A DNA stretch of 64,000 nt from AP-15 sp963700185 (GCA_963700185.1 CAVOWP010000020.1:1-64000), one strand, 5' to 3'. Shown: positions 33,635 to 43,758, counted from the first letter of the stretch. The notes: generated from the letters alone by a model not told the origin. Translations and numbers: made by a program.

Positions 33635-33929
33635 GATACCCATTCGCCGCTGTATGCACCCATCCCAAAATTCGGCCATTTCCCGTCTCAGCCGGCGAGC
33701 ATGACGTAAAGATGCGGCTGCGATCTGTCCCCCGGGCGCAGCGCTTGCGCTGGCAGCGACGACCGCGCAAATGCAATTCACCGTTGCACAAGCGCGTCTC
33801 GGCAGTTCCGGAAGCGCCGACGGCGTCGAGGCAGGCGGCAACCCGTTTACCCAGGCGATCTTCCTGAGTGCCGCCGATCTGAACAAGGCGCCGCAACTGT
33901 CGATAGGGCCCGCGGGCGTCTTTGAGGCC

Positions 33930-34371
33930 TCATTCGGGTGCGCGATCCAGAATGGTCTTCAGCGTAACTGCTCCATTCAATCCGGCCGCGGTTGCATGAC
34001 CTCCTTCGGCAATTCGCCGGTGCTGAGCTTCTTCCCAATGCCGGCCGTCGAAAACTCGGGTGGGCTTTAGACTCGGCCCATCGACGTCATCGAGGCAGCG
34101 CGCGTTCACGGTGATCCTGTCCGGTTGCGAGCGCGGCACATAAAACGCGTGCATCCCGCAGTGCGAACAGAATGCGTGCTGGGCTACGCCGGTGCCGAAC
34201 GTATAGACCTTCAATGCGCTCTTGCCCCTCAGCAACTCGAAATTCTCCGGCGCGGTCGGGAGGTGAAGGATGCCCTTTTTTGTGCAGACGGAGCAGTTGC
34301 ACTGTGACAACAATTCCAAATCGACCTGCGCCCGAAAGCGTACCCGTCCGCAATGGCAGCCTCCCTAACAT
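33930..34371 (-). CDS. GFA-family zinc protein (CENP-V/GFA domain), start region frameshifted
   Basis: The GFA fold is clear: GGCHCGRVRF at the N terminus, CNCSVCTKKG near residue 30, FCSHCGMHAFYVPRS in the middle, and NARCLDDVDG. These cysteines bind two zincs; the family includes formaldehyde-activating-like proteins and other C-S lyase-like enzymes, mostly of unknown substrate. A stop codon interrupts the frame just before GGCHC; removing one G near 34364 joins it to the ATG at 34371 (MLGGCHCGRV) and gives 146 residues. Without this correction the only start is a TTG at 34319 that would lose the first zinc ligands. Confidence 0.78.
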
Positions 34372-34443
34372 TGCTCCAGCATTTTTAGCCCTCCCTCGCC
34401 GGACGGTGCAATCTGCCAATCGGAGATAGTCGTGCCCAGTTCG

Positions 34444-35280
34444 TCAGACCGGCTTCTCGCCCTTTAGCATTAGGCGGTAAAGGTACCGTCTCTCGCTCAT
34501 GTCGTAATCCGGGTTAGCCTTGTGGATGACGCTGCGATTGTCCCAGATCGCGAAGTCGCCGTAGCGCCATTGATGACGGTACTCGTATTTTTTCTGGATC
34601 GCATGCTCCATCAGCGCGGAGACCAAGTCGAGCGCCTCCTCGTCCGCCATCCCGACGATCGATTCGATCCGCACTGGATTGAGATAAAGAGCCTTGCGGC
34701 CGTTTTCGGGATGGGTGCGCACCAGCGGATGCACCCCGGGCCGGGGCACCTGACGGGCACTGTCCTCGCTCAGCGGCCGCAATTCGCGCGGGCTGTACTT
34801 GCTCAGATAAACATGCACCGCCTCGAGCTCGTCGATCCGTTCCTTGGTCGCCGCCGGCAAACCGTCGTAGGCCTCGTGCATGTTGACGTATTGTGTGTCG
34901 CCGCCATGGCTCGGCAACGATACCGGGAACAGCATCGTCGCCTTTGGCGGCGTCGGGTGATTGGAATGATCGGTGTGAAAGGTCTCGCCCGAAATATAGC
35001 TCTTGCCCGGGACCGTCTGCTCGTTCGAGACATAGTAGATCTGCGGATACCCCGGTACATGCATCTCGCGCTTATCGTGCTGAAACAATTCGCCAAAGAT
35101 CTGGGCGGCGGCGATGAATTGTGGCGGCGTAAATTGCTGGCCACGGATCACCAGCACGTGATGGTCAACAAAGGCACGGTTCAGCACGGCGCGGGTTTCG
35201 TCGTCAATCGCTCTATTTAGGTCAATCCCGCGCACTTCGGCACCGGTCCGCGGGGTCAACCGGGTGATCGTGTATTCCAT
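34444..35280 (-). CDS. TauD/TfdA-family 2-oxoglutarate- and Fe(II)-dependent dioxygenase
   Basis: 278 residues. The metal-binding facial triad is visible as FHTDHSN (His and Asp) and IHKANPDYD (distal His), with the 2-oxoglutarate-binding arginine in ERRYLYRLML. The N terminus ITRLTPRTGAEVRGIDLNRA is typical of TauD/TfdA/AtsK. Substrates of this family include taurine, 2,4-D and alkylsulfates; none can be assigned here. It is oriented away from the triple RidA gene, with a 230-base shared upstream region that could allow common control of the metabolic cluster that follows. Confidence 0.88.
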   Translation of the reverse strand: MEYTITRLTPRTGAEVRGIDLNRAIDDETRAVLNRAFVDHHVLVIRGQQFTPPQFIAAAQIFGELFQHDKREMHVPGYPQIYYVSNEQTVPGKSYISGETFHTDHSNHPTPPKATMLFPVSLPSHGGDTQYVNMHEAYDGLPAATKERIDELEAVHVYLSKYSPRELRPLSEDSARQVPRPGVHPLVRTHPENGRKALYLNPVRIESIVGMADEEALDLVSALMEHAIQKKYEYRHQWRYGDFAIWDNRSVIHKANPDYDMSERRYLYRLMLKGEKPV

Positions 35281-35512
35281 CAGGCTGCTCCTCCACTTTG
35301 GTACGTAGGCGTCACGCTAGTATGGCGACCGGCACTCTGGTTTGGCAATCTCTGGCGGGCGGATGGAACCCGGCGAAGCCCTGGCGGGCATGACGGCCGG
35401 GAGAACACCTCATTGTGACGTACTCAACCCGGCTTCTTGTAGTGGGAACAGCTCTTGACCGGCGGCGCCAAGGAACCGGATCTTGCTGTGTCGGGAATAA
35501 CGGTAGGTAGCG

Positions 35513-36793
35513 ATGGCAGGACCCGAAGTAAAAGCGGTTGGAAATCTTTTGGGAACCCCGGTCTCCTACGCCTACGCGGTCAAGGCGGGGCCATGGATCT
35601 TTCTCAACGGTCACGAAGCATTCGACTTCGAAAGCGGCATCCCTGGAGAGGTGGCAGGGCCGGCGGGCTTTCCGCTGTCCGGCCGGCCGCGCAGCCGCCG
35701 TGAGGGCGATTTCATCCTGCACCGCATGCGCCGGATCCTGCGCGAATTCGGCTCCGACCTGTCGCATGGCGTCCGGCTCGATCAGTATTATCCGAACCCA
35801 AGAGCGGTCGCTGCCTACCACTTGGCGCGGCACGCCGAGTTTGGCGACTACATTCCGCCGAGCACCTCCGTCATCATGGAACGCTGCTTCAGCGCCGATA
35901 CGACAATATCGAGTTCGCTGGTCGCGGTCGTGCCGGACGCGGAATACGAGATCCGCAAAATCCACCCCGAGGGCGTGGCCTCCGCGCCGACCTCCGGGTT
36001 CGTACCGACCGTGGTCTGCAACGAGCTCGTATTCGTCGCCGGACAGATGGCGCACAACCCTGGGCAAGGGCTCGATCCGCGCGCGCATGTACCCGAACAC
36101 TCGGCTTGGGCCGGCATCGAGATCCGCAAGCAGACCGAATTCCTGATCCGCGAAAAGTTGGCGCCGGCGCTCGAGGCCGCCGGCTCGTCGCTGGAGCGAT
36201 CCCTGAAGGCGCAGATCTACCTCGCCAATGTCGCGGATTTCCCCGACTTCATCGACGTGTGGACCGAGCACTTCGCGGCGATCCCTTGCGCGGTGACTGT
36301 CGTCCCGACCAAATCCTTCGCGACGGTCGGCGGGATTATCGAGATCAACCTCTTGGCGTTGACCAACAGCGCGACCCGCGAGAAACAGGTGATCGAGGCC
36401 GACATCCCCGGCATGGCGGCATATGGGCCGTGCATCAAGTCCGGCGAGTTCCTGCTTCCCTCAGGACTGATGGCAATCGGGCATGACGGTCAAGTGGCCG
36501 GCAAGACGTCATCGCCCGGATTTACTGGCCTGGCGCACGCCGGGTACGCGCAGGCCGCAGCGGTCTACAATTATGCCGAGGCGCTGTGCCGGGTTGCTGG
36601 CACGGCAATGGCCAACACATTGCGTGCGCAATATTTTGTCTCCGACGTAACCCAGTTTCCCGGCATTGCAATGGCCTGGGCAGCGCGGTTCGGCGCGCAG
36701 CCGCACCCGTTCATCTGCATCCAGACGCCGGCCGCGATGCCGGCGCCGGGTGCGGTGTTGATCGCCGATTTCTGGATTTCCACCGTTTCGTAA
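35513..36793 (+). CDS. Triple RidA/YjgF-domain protein
   Basis: 426 residues made of three RidA-like domains in tandem (about 10-150, 160-290 and 300-426). Domain one: AGPWIFLNGHEAFDF, FGSDLSHGVRLDQYY; domain two: NELVFVAGQMAHNP, ERSLKAQIYLANVADFPDF, FATVGGIIEINLLAL; domain three: SGEFLLPSGLMAIGHDG, ANTLRAQYFVSDVTQFPG. RidA proteins deaminate reactive enamine/imine intermediates or act as accessory hydrolases in catabolic pathways. Most are single-domain trimers; a three-domain chain may be a covalently linked pseudo-trimer. The canonical catalytic arginine is not obvious in all units. It heads the accessory metabolic region. Confidence 0.85.
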   Translation: MAGPEVKAVGNLLGTPVSYAYAVKAGPWIFLNGHEAFDFESGIPGEVAGPAGFPLSGRPRSRREGDFILHRMRRILREFGSDLSHGVRLDQYYPNPRAVAAYHLARHAEFGDYIPPSTSVIMERCFSADTTISSSLVAVVPDAEYEIRKIHPEGVASAPTSGFVPTVVCNELVFVAGQMAHNPGQGLDPRAHVPEHSAWAGIEIRKQTEFLIREKLAPALEAAGSSLERSLKAQIYLANVADFPDFIDVWTEHFAAIPCAVTVVPTKSFATVGGIIEINLLALTNSATREKQVIEADIPGMAAYGPCIKSGEFLLPSGLMAIGHDGQVAGKTSSPGFTGLAHAGYAQAAAVYNYAEALCRVAGTAMANTLRAQYFVSDVTQFPGIAMAWAARFGAQPHPFICIQTPAAMPAPGAVLIADFWISTVS

Positions 36794-36941
36794 GATGATT
36801 GTCAGTTCATTGTAGGACGGACGGGCGGCTCGAATCCCGGGTCCTCCGGCAGCGGGGCCGATCGCGAAATGCACCCGATCGGGGCCGCGCTGGTTTACGG
36901 CGATCACGGCGTTTCTGGGATCCCGGGCGTGCCTTCGCGGA

Positions 36942-37901
36942 TCACAGGCGCGAGAACAAGAAAAGCCACACGCCGTACAGTACAATAACCAGCATTGCGC
37001 CTACGAGGTCGGTCCGTATGCCCGGACCGCGCGCCGGCGCGAGCCACCAGCCGAACCCGCGACTAACCCACGGCAGCAGCCAGCTGAGCAGCAGCACGCT
37101 GACGACATTGCCGATGAAGAGAGCGAGCCAGAATGGCAAGCCGGCTTTTCCCATCAGGACTGGCGTCTGCACCCATGCACCGAAGAGGAACACCACGGGA
37201 TAGAGCAGCAGGAGAACGATCATGTTCTGCTTCCAGGCCGCAGGCGCCGAAGCCCCGTCCGCCGACGGAAACCACTGCTCGAACCCGGTGCGCACCACAC
37301 GAGCGTGAAACTCCTCGAGAAACGGCGCTGCCTCCTCCAGCAGCTTTTTCCGCTCCGGCGATTCGAGCCAGGCCTGCAAATTGTTCTCGGTGTCGAAGCG
37401 CAGGATAGCCAGCCAGTCATCCTGCACGCCGGGGATCGGCGGCTCGAACCGGTAGCCCTGAAAACCAGGTGATTGCGCCTGGGCGGTGGCGATGCGTTGT
37501 TCCCAGGCGCGGAATGCCGCTTCCTGGCCAGGCCTGACGCGCGACGAGATCACCGCAGATACCGGCGCCGGCCGCCCGCCGCCGGCATTGTCGCGCACCA
37601 GATGCACGTCATCCGGACCGGCGAGCATCGGCTGCGCGGCGTCAAGCAGTCGCGACCGCCGCTCGGAACGCAGCCAGGCAGACGCGGCCTCGACATTGGC
37701 GAAGCGCTGCTGGATCACCCAGTCCACTTGCAAGGGCGGGTTGGGCGGCAACACGCTTTGCGTGATGAAGCCGGGAAACTCCGCCACTGCGGCGCTGATC
37801 GCGCTTTGCCAGCGGCCGAATTCCTCCGCCATGCCCTCGCGCACACGGGTTTGCGTGACGAGGGTCACCGCGCAGCCAGACGCCAGCGCCGGTTCGTTCA
37901 C
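36942..37901 (-). CDS. Membrane protein with two ABM (antibiotic biosynthesis monooxygenase) domains
   Basis: 319 residues if started at the GTG at 37901. Two ABM-type ferredoxin-like domains (VTLVTQTRVREGMAEEFGRW to about 100, and VISSRVRPGQEAAFRAWEQR to about 215) precede three membrane segments (MIVLLLLYPVVFLFGAW, LALFIGNVVSVLLLSWLLPW, AMLVIVLYGVWLFLF). This arrangement is known from uncharacterised proteobacterial proteins. In the sequence as given the frame is open upstream into the molybdoenzyme C terminus, so a fused reading is possible; a single extra T near 37913 would explain this, because the molybdoenzyme then stops at 37904 and this gene begins at the GTG. Confidence 0.7.
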   Translation of the reverse strand: MNEPALASGCAVTLVTQTRVREGMAEEFGRWQSAISAAVAEFPGFITQSVLPPNPPLQVDWVIQQRFANVEAASAWLRSERRSRLLDAAQPMLAGPDDVHLVRDNAGGGRPAPVSAVISSRVRPGQEAAFRAWEQRIATAQAQSPGFQGYRFEPPIPGVQDDWLAILRFDTENNLQAWLESPERKKLLEEAAPFLEEFHARVVRTGFEQWFPSADGASAPAAWKQNMIVLLLLYPVVFLFGAWVQTPVLMGKAGLPFWLALFIGNVVSVLLLSWLLPWVSRGFGWWLAPARGPGIRTDLVGAMLVIVLYGVWLFLFSRL

Positions 37902-37903
37902 GG

Positions 37904-40646
37904 CTACCGCCGAAAGCGCGACGAAGATGCGATCCGGCGTCAGCGGCAGGTGAGCGAAGCGGACGCCGGTGGCGTTGGCGACGGCATTGGCGATGGCCGG
38001 TGCGACCGGATTGATCGCGCATTCGCCCTGCGACTTGGCGCCGAGCGGGCCGATGCGATCGTAGGTGTCGGCGAAGAACACCTCGCTTGGCGGCACATCG
38101 GCGAAGGCCGGGATGCGATAGTTGCGCAAGGTCGGGTTCACCATCGCGCCATCGGCGCCATGCACCATGTTCTCGGTGAGCGCCCAGCCAATAGCCCATG
38201 GCGATCGCGCCATCGATCTGCCCGCGGCACTGCATCGGGTTGATCAGCCGCCCGATATCCGCCGCGTGCACACTGTGCAGGATACGGATCTCGGCGGTGA
38301 TGCGGTTCACCGCAACGCGAACCCCGTGCACATTGAACGCGACCGAGCGTGGGGAAAGGTAGGCCTTGCGCCGCGCCTCGAAGCGATGCCGCTCGCGCGT
38401 GCCGATGGCGTGCAGTTCCGACAGCGGGATGCGCCGCACGCCGCAGACCACGTGGTCATGCGCGAGACCGCATTCCGCCAGCGGCACACCTGTATGCCGG
38501 CTGGCATAATCCACGATGTTGTCGCGCAGTGCCGCCGCCGTCAGCGCCACCGCCTGGCCAGCGACTACCGTGCCGGTGCTGGCGAAAGTGCCGGTGTCGT
38601 AGGGCGTGCAGGTCGGTATCGGCATTGACGATCTCGATCCGCCCGGCCTGCGTCTGAAGCACCTCGGCGGCGATCTGCCGATGCGAGGTGACGGAGCCAT
38701 TGCCCATTTCCGTCGATCCGACCGCCAGGTGATAGCGTCCGTCGGCCAGCAGCCGCATCTCGGCGCCGGAACGGTGCTCGGTCGGCGGTCCGCATTCCAG
38801 CATCGCGAGCGCGCAACCGGTTCCCTCCACCCAGTCCCCGCCCGCTGGCTTGGGCGCGCCACGCCCGCTCTGGAGCGCCGCGTTCGACGTGATCCATGCA
38901 CTGGTCGAGCCCATAGCTGCCGAAATCGACATCCGAGGGATCGCCCCAGATCGATCCGATCCAGTCGTCGGGGCGGATCATATTGCGGCGGCGTATCTCG
39001 AACGGATCGAGCGCGAGCTTTTTCGCCAGATCGTCGATCGCGCATTCGATCGCGAAGGTGGTCTGCGAGGAGCCGTAGCCGCGGAAGCCGCCACCCGGTA
39101 CCATGTTGGTGTAGACGGCGTAGCCGTCGGCCTTCTTGTTCGGGCAGCGATAGGCCGCAAGCGGGCCGGCGAGCGCCGCTGCCAAGCGTCTCGCCGCCGT
39201 GGCCGCCATAGGCGCCGGTGTTCGAGACGAGCCTGACCTCTATCGCGGTGAGCGTGCCGTCGCGAGCGCGCGCCGAGCCGTACCTCGGCGGTCATCTGGT
39301 GGCGGGTGGTGGCGCCGATGAACTGCTCCTCCCGTGTGAACTCCCATTTTACCGGCCGGCCGGTTTTCAGTGCGGCGAGCACGCAAAGATCTTCGGTCAG
39401 CATCTCCTGCTTGCCGCCAAACCCGCCACCGACCCGCTCGGTGAACACATGCACGTCCCGCGCGCGAAGACCGAAGATGTGACAGAGCTTCTGCTGGGCG
39501 ATGAAAGGCGCTTGCGAACTGGTGCGGACATGAACGCGCCCATCCGGCGAGGTCCAGGCAATCGAGCCGTGCGTCTCGAGATGGACGTGCTGCACGCGGG
39601 AGGTGGAGTAGACGCCCTCATGAACGACATCGGCAGCGGCGAAACCCTCCGCGGTACTGCCGATCTCGCCGTGGATGTCGGCATAGACATTACCGTAGGC
39701 GGCGCTCCCCTTCTCGTGCAGCAACGGAGCTTCCGGGCGCATCGCCGCCTCCGGGTCGAACACGGCGGGCAGGATTTCATACTGCACTTCGAGCAGGCCG
39801 GCAGGCCGCTTCCGCCGCGGTTTCGGTTTCAGCGACGACCGCAGCGACGCGCTGACCGACGAAGCGGACGACAGTTGTCGAGCACGTAGGTGTCGTCGGG
39901 ATCGACGAGGTGATCCTCGTGGGTGGCGGTACTGTAGAGGCGGCGCGGCACGTCCTCCCAGGTGAAGATCGCGACGACACCAGGCACGGCAGCGGCCTGC
40001 TCCCGTCCGATGCGGATGATCCGTGCATGCGCATGCGGCGACCGCAGCACCTTGAGGTGCAGTACCCCCTCCATCGCGACGTCCATCGTGTAACGGGCTT
40101 GCCCGGTGACGATCGCCTCGGCGAAGGGGTTGCGCAGGCTCGCCCCGCAGGCCTGGCCGGCGACGTCGTCTTCGGCGGAGCGCACGCCGGCAAGCGCGTC
40201 GGCGATGGCGCGGTATCCGGTACAGCGACACAGGTTACCCTTTAGCGCGTGCGGCAGATCGGCGCGCTGAGCGGCATCGAGCGCAGCGGCCGTCATGATC
40301 ATGCCGGCGGTGCAGAAGCCGCACTGGAATGCTTGCGCGTCCAGGAAGGCTTGCTGCATCGGGTGCAGCGCGCCGTTCTCCGCCAGGCCTTCAATCGTCG
40401 TCACTTCGTGCCCGGCGGCGCGAAATGCGGGCATCAGGCAGGAATGCACCGGCGTTCCGTCGAGCCAGACGGTGCAGGCGCCGCAATCGCCGGCATCGCA
40501 GCCCTTCTTCACGCCAAGGCAGCCGTGCTCGCGCAGGAATGTGCGCAGACATTGACCTGGTTCGGGCTTGGCTTCGAAAGCGCGATGATTGACGCTGAAG
40601 ACGAGGCGCCGGCAGCGCCACCGGTGTCGTGGGCGTTGTCGTTCAT
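37904..40646 (-). pseudogene. Fused 2Fe-2S / molybdopterin-binding xanthine dehydrogenase-type enzyme, eight or more frameshifts
   Basis: Reading across frames from the ATG at 40646 gives one enzyme of about 911 residues. It begins MNDNAHDTGGAAGAS, has the plant-type 2Fe-2S domain KKGCDAGDCGACTVWLDG, the second cluster motifs QCGFCTAGM and NLCRCTGYRAI, then the molybdenum domain RYTMDVAMEGVLHLKVLRSP, VGGGFGGKQEML, VPGGGFRGYGSSQ, STEMGNGS, PYDTGTFAST and the active-site glutamate in SQGECAINPVAPAIANA. Frame changes occur near 40570, 39878, 39808, 39275, 39190, 38876, 38606, 38194 and 37914. All but the first behave as one-base insertions, and correcting all of them gives an exact multiple of three, so the enzyme may be intact in the organism. 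Family: xanthine dehydrogenase/aldehyde oxidase type; substrate unknown. Confidence 0.82.
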
Positions 40647-41478
40647 ACCCTCGCCCTCGACCCCGCCAGCTCGGCGCGGATCTGCTCCGCGAAATGGAAT
40701 GTCAGATGGCGCTTGTAGGCGGCGCTACCGTGCACGTCGGCGAAATAGCCGTCCGGCTGGAATTCGAACGTCTATCGCCTGCCGCAGCGCTTCGGCGGAC
40801 GGGGTTCCGGTCAAACCAAAGCTGCACCGGACGGGCGGTTGCGGCAGTTATCGTCAGCAGCAGGTCCTGTCGCGCTGGGTCGCTGGTGCCGATCAACAAT
40901 GCGGCGGAACGGCCGAGCTTGGTGAGCGAAGCGCGGCGCAGTGCCGCCCGCTTCACGAGTGCCGAAGTCGGCAAATGGATGTTGCGCAGCAATTCGCCGG
41001 GACGCAGCACGTTGGTGTGGTTGCCGGTGACGAAATCGATCGCTGGCACCTCGCGCGGCGCTCCTTCGCGCGGCCACAGTGTGCAGCGTCCTTCGAGCGC
41101 AACCACCAACGAGATCATCGCCCCGGCCGGCAGCGACATGCAGATATTGCCGCCGACGGTGGCCGCATTCCAGATTTTGAACGAAGCCAGCAGGGCGTCG
41201 CAGCAAGCTCGGATCAGCGGAGCGGCGGGCCAGTCCCTGGGCGGTTCGAACCGATAGAGCTCGGCGATGCGGCAGGTGGCGCCGATCTCGAGCCCCGGCG
41301 GGAGAGGCCTCCAGCGCCGGCCAGCCGAGGTGACGAGGTCGATCAGCGTGTCGGTCGCGGGTTGCGGTTCGGAGAACAGCCAAGTTCCGCCGGCGAGCCA
41401 GGTATAGCCGTCGCGCCATTCCCGGATTTCGGCCGCCGACGCCGGCTGGCGCAGCGCAGTAACTGTATTGAGATTCAT
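40643..41478 (-). pseudogene. FAD-binding subunit of the molybdoenzyme, C terminus frameshifted
   Basis: Starts MNLNTVTALRQPASAAEIRE; FAD-binding motifs GGTWLFSE and AATVGGNICMSLPAGA mark the FAD_binding_5 domain of CoxM/XdhB-type subunits, followed by the CO dehydrogenase C-terminal domain. Two one-base insertions near 40795 and 40755 break the last 60 residues; corrected, the protein is 277 residues, ends FAEQIRAELAGSRARV and its TGA overlaps the ATG of the molybdoenzyme gene. This subunit carries electrons from the Fe-S clusters to an acceptor. The four-base overlap shows both form one enzyme complex. Confidence 0.8.
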
Positions 41479-41495
41479 GGCCCAGTGCCGACCGA

Positions 41496-42502
41496 TTACG
41501 GCAGATCGTCGAGCGAGGCGGGGCCAGATCCAGGAGTGATCAGCGTCGGCCATTGATGTGAACCGAAGGCGACCGCCGGCGGCAGGAACGGCTTCATTCC
41601 GTATTTCGCGCTCTGCGCGGCGATCGCTTTCCGTGCATCCCCGCCCATCAACTCGTAGTCCATCAGATAGTAGTTGCCGAAAAATATCGCGCCCACCGAG
41701 CGGTCGGCGATAATCCGGGTCAGCGCCTCGAGCATGTCTTCCGGTGTCGTCGTGAAGGAGATTGTCTCGATCAACATCAGGCGGCTGTTGATGGCATCGG
41801 GGCCAAAAAACTGCGCAAGCACACTGAACAGCACGTTATTCTGGCGCGCGACATAGATCGTGTTGCTTGCCGCGTAGGTCTTGTCCCAGTCGCTGCCGAG
41901 CAGCTTCTTCCACTCCGGCGATGACGCTCATCCAATGGTTCGACCTGGGTCTCGGCCGCCCAAGCGATGTTCCCTTTCAGCAATGGCGCTTGATCCCGGG
42001 CGAAGCTTTGCAGATCGGCCATCGATATCGAGCCCTTTTCGATGCACGCGTCCATGAAAGCGATGTTGTTCTGCAAGAGCGTGCGGCTGGTCGCCCGCCA
42101 ATCCGCCTGCATGTCGGTCGCGTCCAGAGTGTCGAGCGCCGTCTGCATCTGGCTGCGATAGGCCAATAGCGGCCCGCGCCAGGATTGGTTCTCGGCATTG
42201 TCGAGGTATGGCATGACGACTTCGCTCAGCGCCATGACGCTGTGTCCGACCGATTTCATCAGCTGATAAACGATTGGCACCGAGGGCGCCTCGAGTGGCG
42301 CCATGCCCGGACGGTACAGGATGAACCGCCCGCCGGCCCCGGAAAACAGGCCGAGGATGACGGGGTGCTGGGCCAGAATGTTCTTCTGGAAGACGCGGCC
42401 GGCAGCGTCATAGAGCCCGAACATCGCGGTGTTCAACGCAAGGACGTTCTTGATCGCCGTTTCCGCCGGACTTGAATCGACAGCACCCGAGATCGCCTGC
42501 AT
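41496..42502 (-). pseudogene. Unknown protein upstream of the molybdoenzyme genes, two frameshifts
   Basis: Corrected length 334 residues from MQAISGAVDSSPAETAIKNV. It contains FQKNILAQHPVILGLFSGAG, RFILYRPGMAPLEAPSVPIV, HWMSVIAEWKKLLGSDWDKT, NVLFSVLAQFFGPDAINSRL and ends ITPGSGPASLDDLP. No signal peptide or membrane helix is evident and I recognise no domain. Frame changes lie near 41937 and 41916, both consistent with one extra base. It ends 18 bases before the FAD subunit and shares its strand, so it is probably co-transcribed with the enzyme and could be a maturation or regulatory partner; that is inference. Confidence 0.6.
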
Positions 42503-42852
42503 CTCGGCCGGCGCATCGGCTGCGTTCGCGGGAACTCCTGCGAGACCGGTAACCGTCGAAGAATGCGAAGATGCTCTGCCTTGTAGCCGTAGCAATGTGC
42601 ACTGTTACCTCCGGAAGGATTGGCGTCGGCACGGTTCTCGGCCTCGCCCACCGCAGGACGGCTCGGCCCAGTGACCAGTACCGGATCTTGGTTAAAATTC
42701 CGTTTTCTTTGGATCAGCAGGCAGAACCACGGTCTTTCGGCATGCATCGGAACTGTCATCGAACCATCACATATCCTTCATCAAACGGGTGTTTACAGAC
42801 GTTAATTTCGGCCCTGCCCGTCCCATCCCCAAGTACTCGACAGGAGAGAAGA
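42503..42852. other. Divergent intergenic region between the molybdoenzyme and importer operons
   Basis: No gene recognised. It separates the minus-strand enzyme genes from the plus-strand phnDCE-like operon and so must hold promoters for both. CAGGAGAGAAGA just before 42853 is a good ribosome-binding site for the binding-protein gene. No clear operator palindrome was seen. Confidence 0.4.
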
Positions 42853-43758
42853 ATGCTCAGGGACTTTTGGATCATGGCCGGCGGGATCGCGCTGGCATTG
42901 GCGAGTGCCGCCCCCGCCATCGCCGCGGAGCAGAACAATTGCCCCAACGGCGGCACGGTACGCTTCGGCGTCGAGCCCTACGACACGGCGGCTCGTCTGG
43001 TTCCGATCTACAAAAAGGTCGGAGAGCTGATCGGCGAAAAGCTCGGCTGCAAAGTCGAGGTCTTTGTCGCGACCAGCTACAACGCCGAGATCGAGGCGAT
43101 GCGCAACGGCAAACTCGAAATTGGCGAATTCGGACCGCTCGGTTATGTGCTCGCCCATCAGGTGGCGAAGGCCGAGGCGGTTGCCGCGTTTGGCACAGCG
43201 GATGGCACGCCCGATACCTACTGGGCCAGCATCGTCACCTACCCTGCATCAGGCATCAAGACCGTTGCCGAGATCAAAGGGCACAGTTTCGCATTTTCCG
43301 ACCCGGCCTCGACTTCGGGACATCTGTTCCCGGCTTACGGGTTACGTAAGGCCGGGCTCGACCCCGACAAGGACATCCGGGCGATCTATGCCGGAAGCCA
43401 TACCTCGTCGTTCGAGGCCCTTTACAATCACAAAGTCGATGCCGGCGAGCTCAACAGCGAGCAGCTCGAATCCGCCAAACAGCGCGACCACTACAAGGAT
43501 GGCGACCTGGTGTTTCTGTGGAAATCTGACCCGATTCCGACCGACCCGTTCGCGGTGCGCGGCGACCTGCCTGCGGATTTCAAGACGCGGGTAATCGAGG
43601 TATTGCAAAATCTCGATCTCTCGGTGCTCGACCCGGCGGATCGCAAGATCATGGTCGGCGCGGGCATCACCCGGCTGGTGCCGCAGACCGACGCCGCCTA
43701 TAACGGCATCCGCGACCTTGTGAAAACGCTCAACATCGACCTCGAAAAGCTGAGCTGA
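42853..43758 (+). CDS. phnD: PhnD-type phosphonate/oxyanion ABC transporter substrate-binding protein
   Basis: 301 residues with a signal peptide (IMAGGIALALASAAPAIAAE). The mature protein follows the PhnD/SsuA-like plan: VRFGVEPYDTAARLVPIYKK, VEVFVATSYNAEIEAMRNGK, IGEFGPLGYVLAHQ, FSDPASTSGHLFPAYGLRKA, and AGSHTSSFEALYNHKVDAGE. PhnD family proteins capture phosphonates, phosphite, hypophosphite and, in some members, other small anions. The ligand is uncertain, especially since no phosphonate-degrading genes are nearby. First gene of a three-gene importer operon. Confidence 0.85.
   Translation: MLRDFWIMAGGIALALASAAPAIAAEQNNCPNGGTVRFGVEPYDTAARLVPIYKKVGELIGEKLGCKVEVFVATSYNAEIEAMRNGKLEIGEFGPLGYVLAHQVAKAEAVAAFGTADGTPDTYWASIVTYPASGIKTVAEIKGHSFAFSDPASTSGHLFPAYGLRKAGLDPDKDIRAIYAGSHTSSFEALYNHKVDAGELNSEQLESAKQRDHYKDGDLVFLWKSDPIPTDPFAVRGDLPADFKTRVIEVLQNLDLSVLDPADRKIMVGAGITRLVPQTDAAYNGIRDLVKTLNIDLEKLS

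Noticed and set aside
33539..33896. A protein-like frame over the tRNA-Ser (minus strand)
   Set aside because: It runs through the antisense strand of the tRNA; the WDSNPR-type string is a known false gene call over tRNA-Ser.
33771..34070. A possible secreted protein on the plus strand, with a signal-peptide-like ALALAATTAQ
   Set aside because: No start codon precedes the signal-like part, and the frame overlaps the better-supported GFA gene.
37904..42502. Programmed ribosomal frameshifting as cause of the many frame changes
   Set aside because: No slippery heptamers or consistent downstream structures; the changes vary in sequence and would all need to occur in the same few genes.
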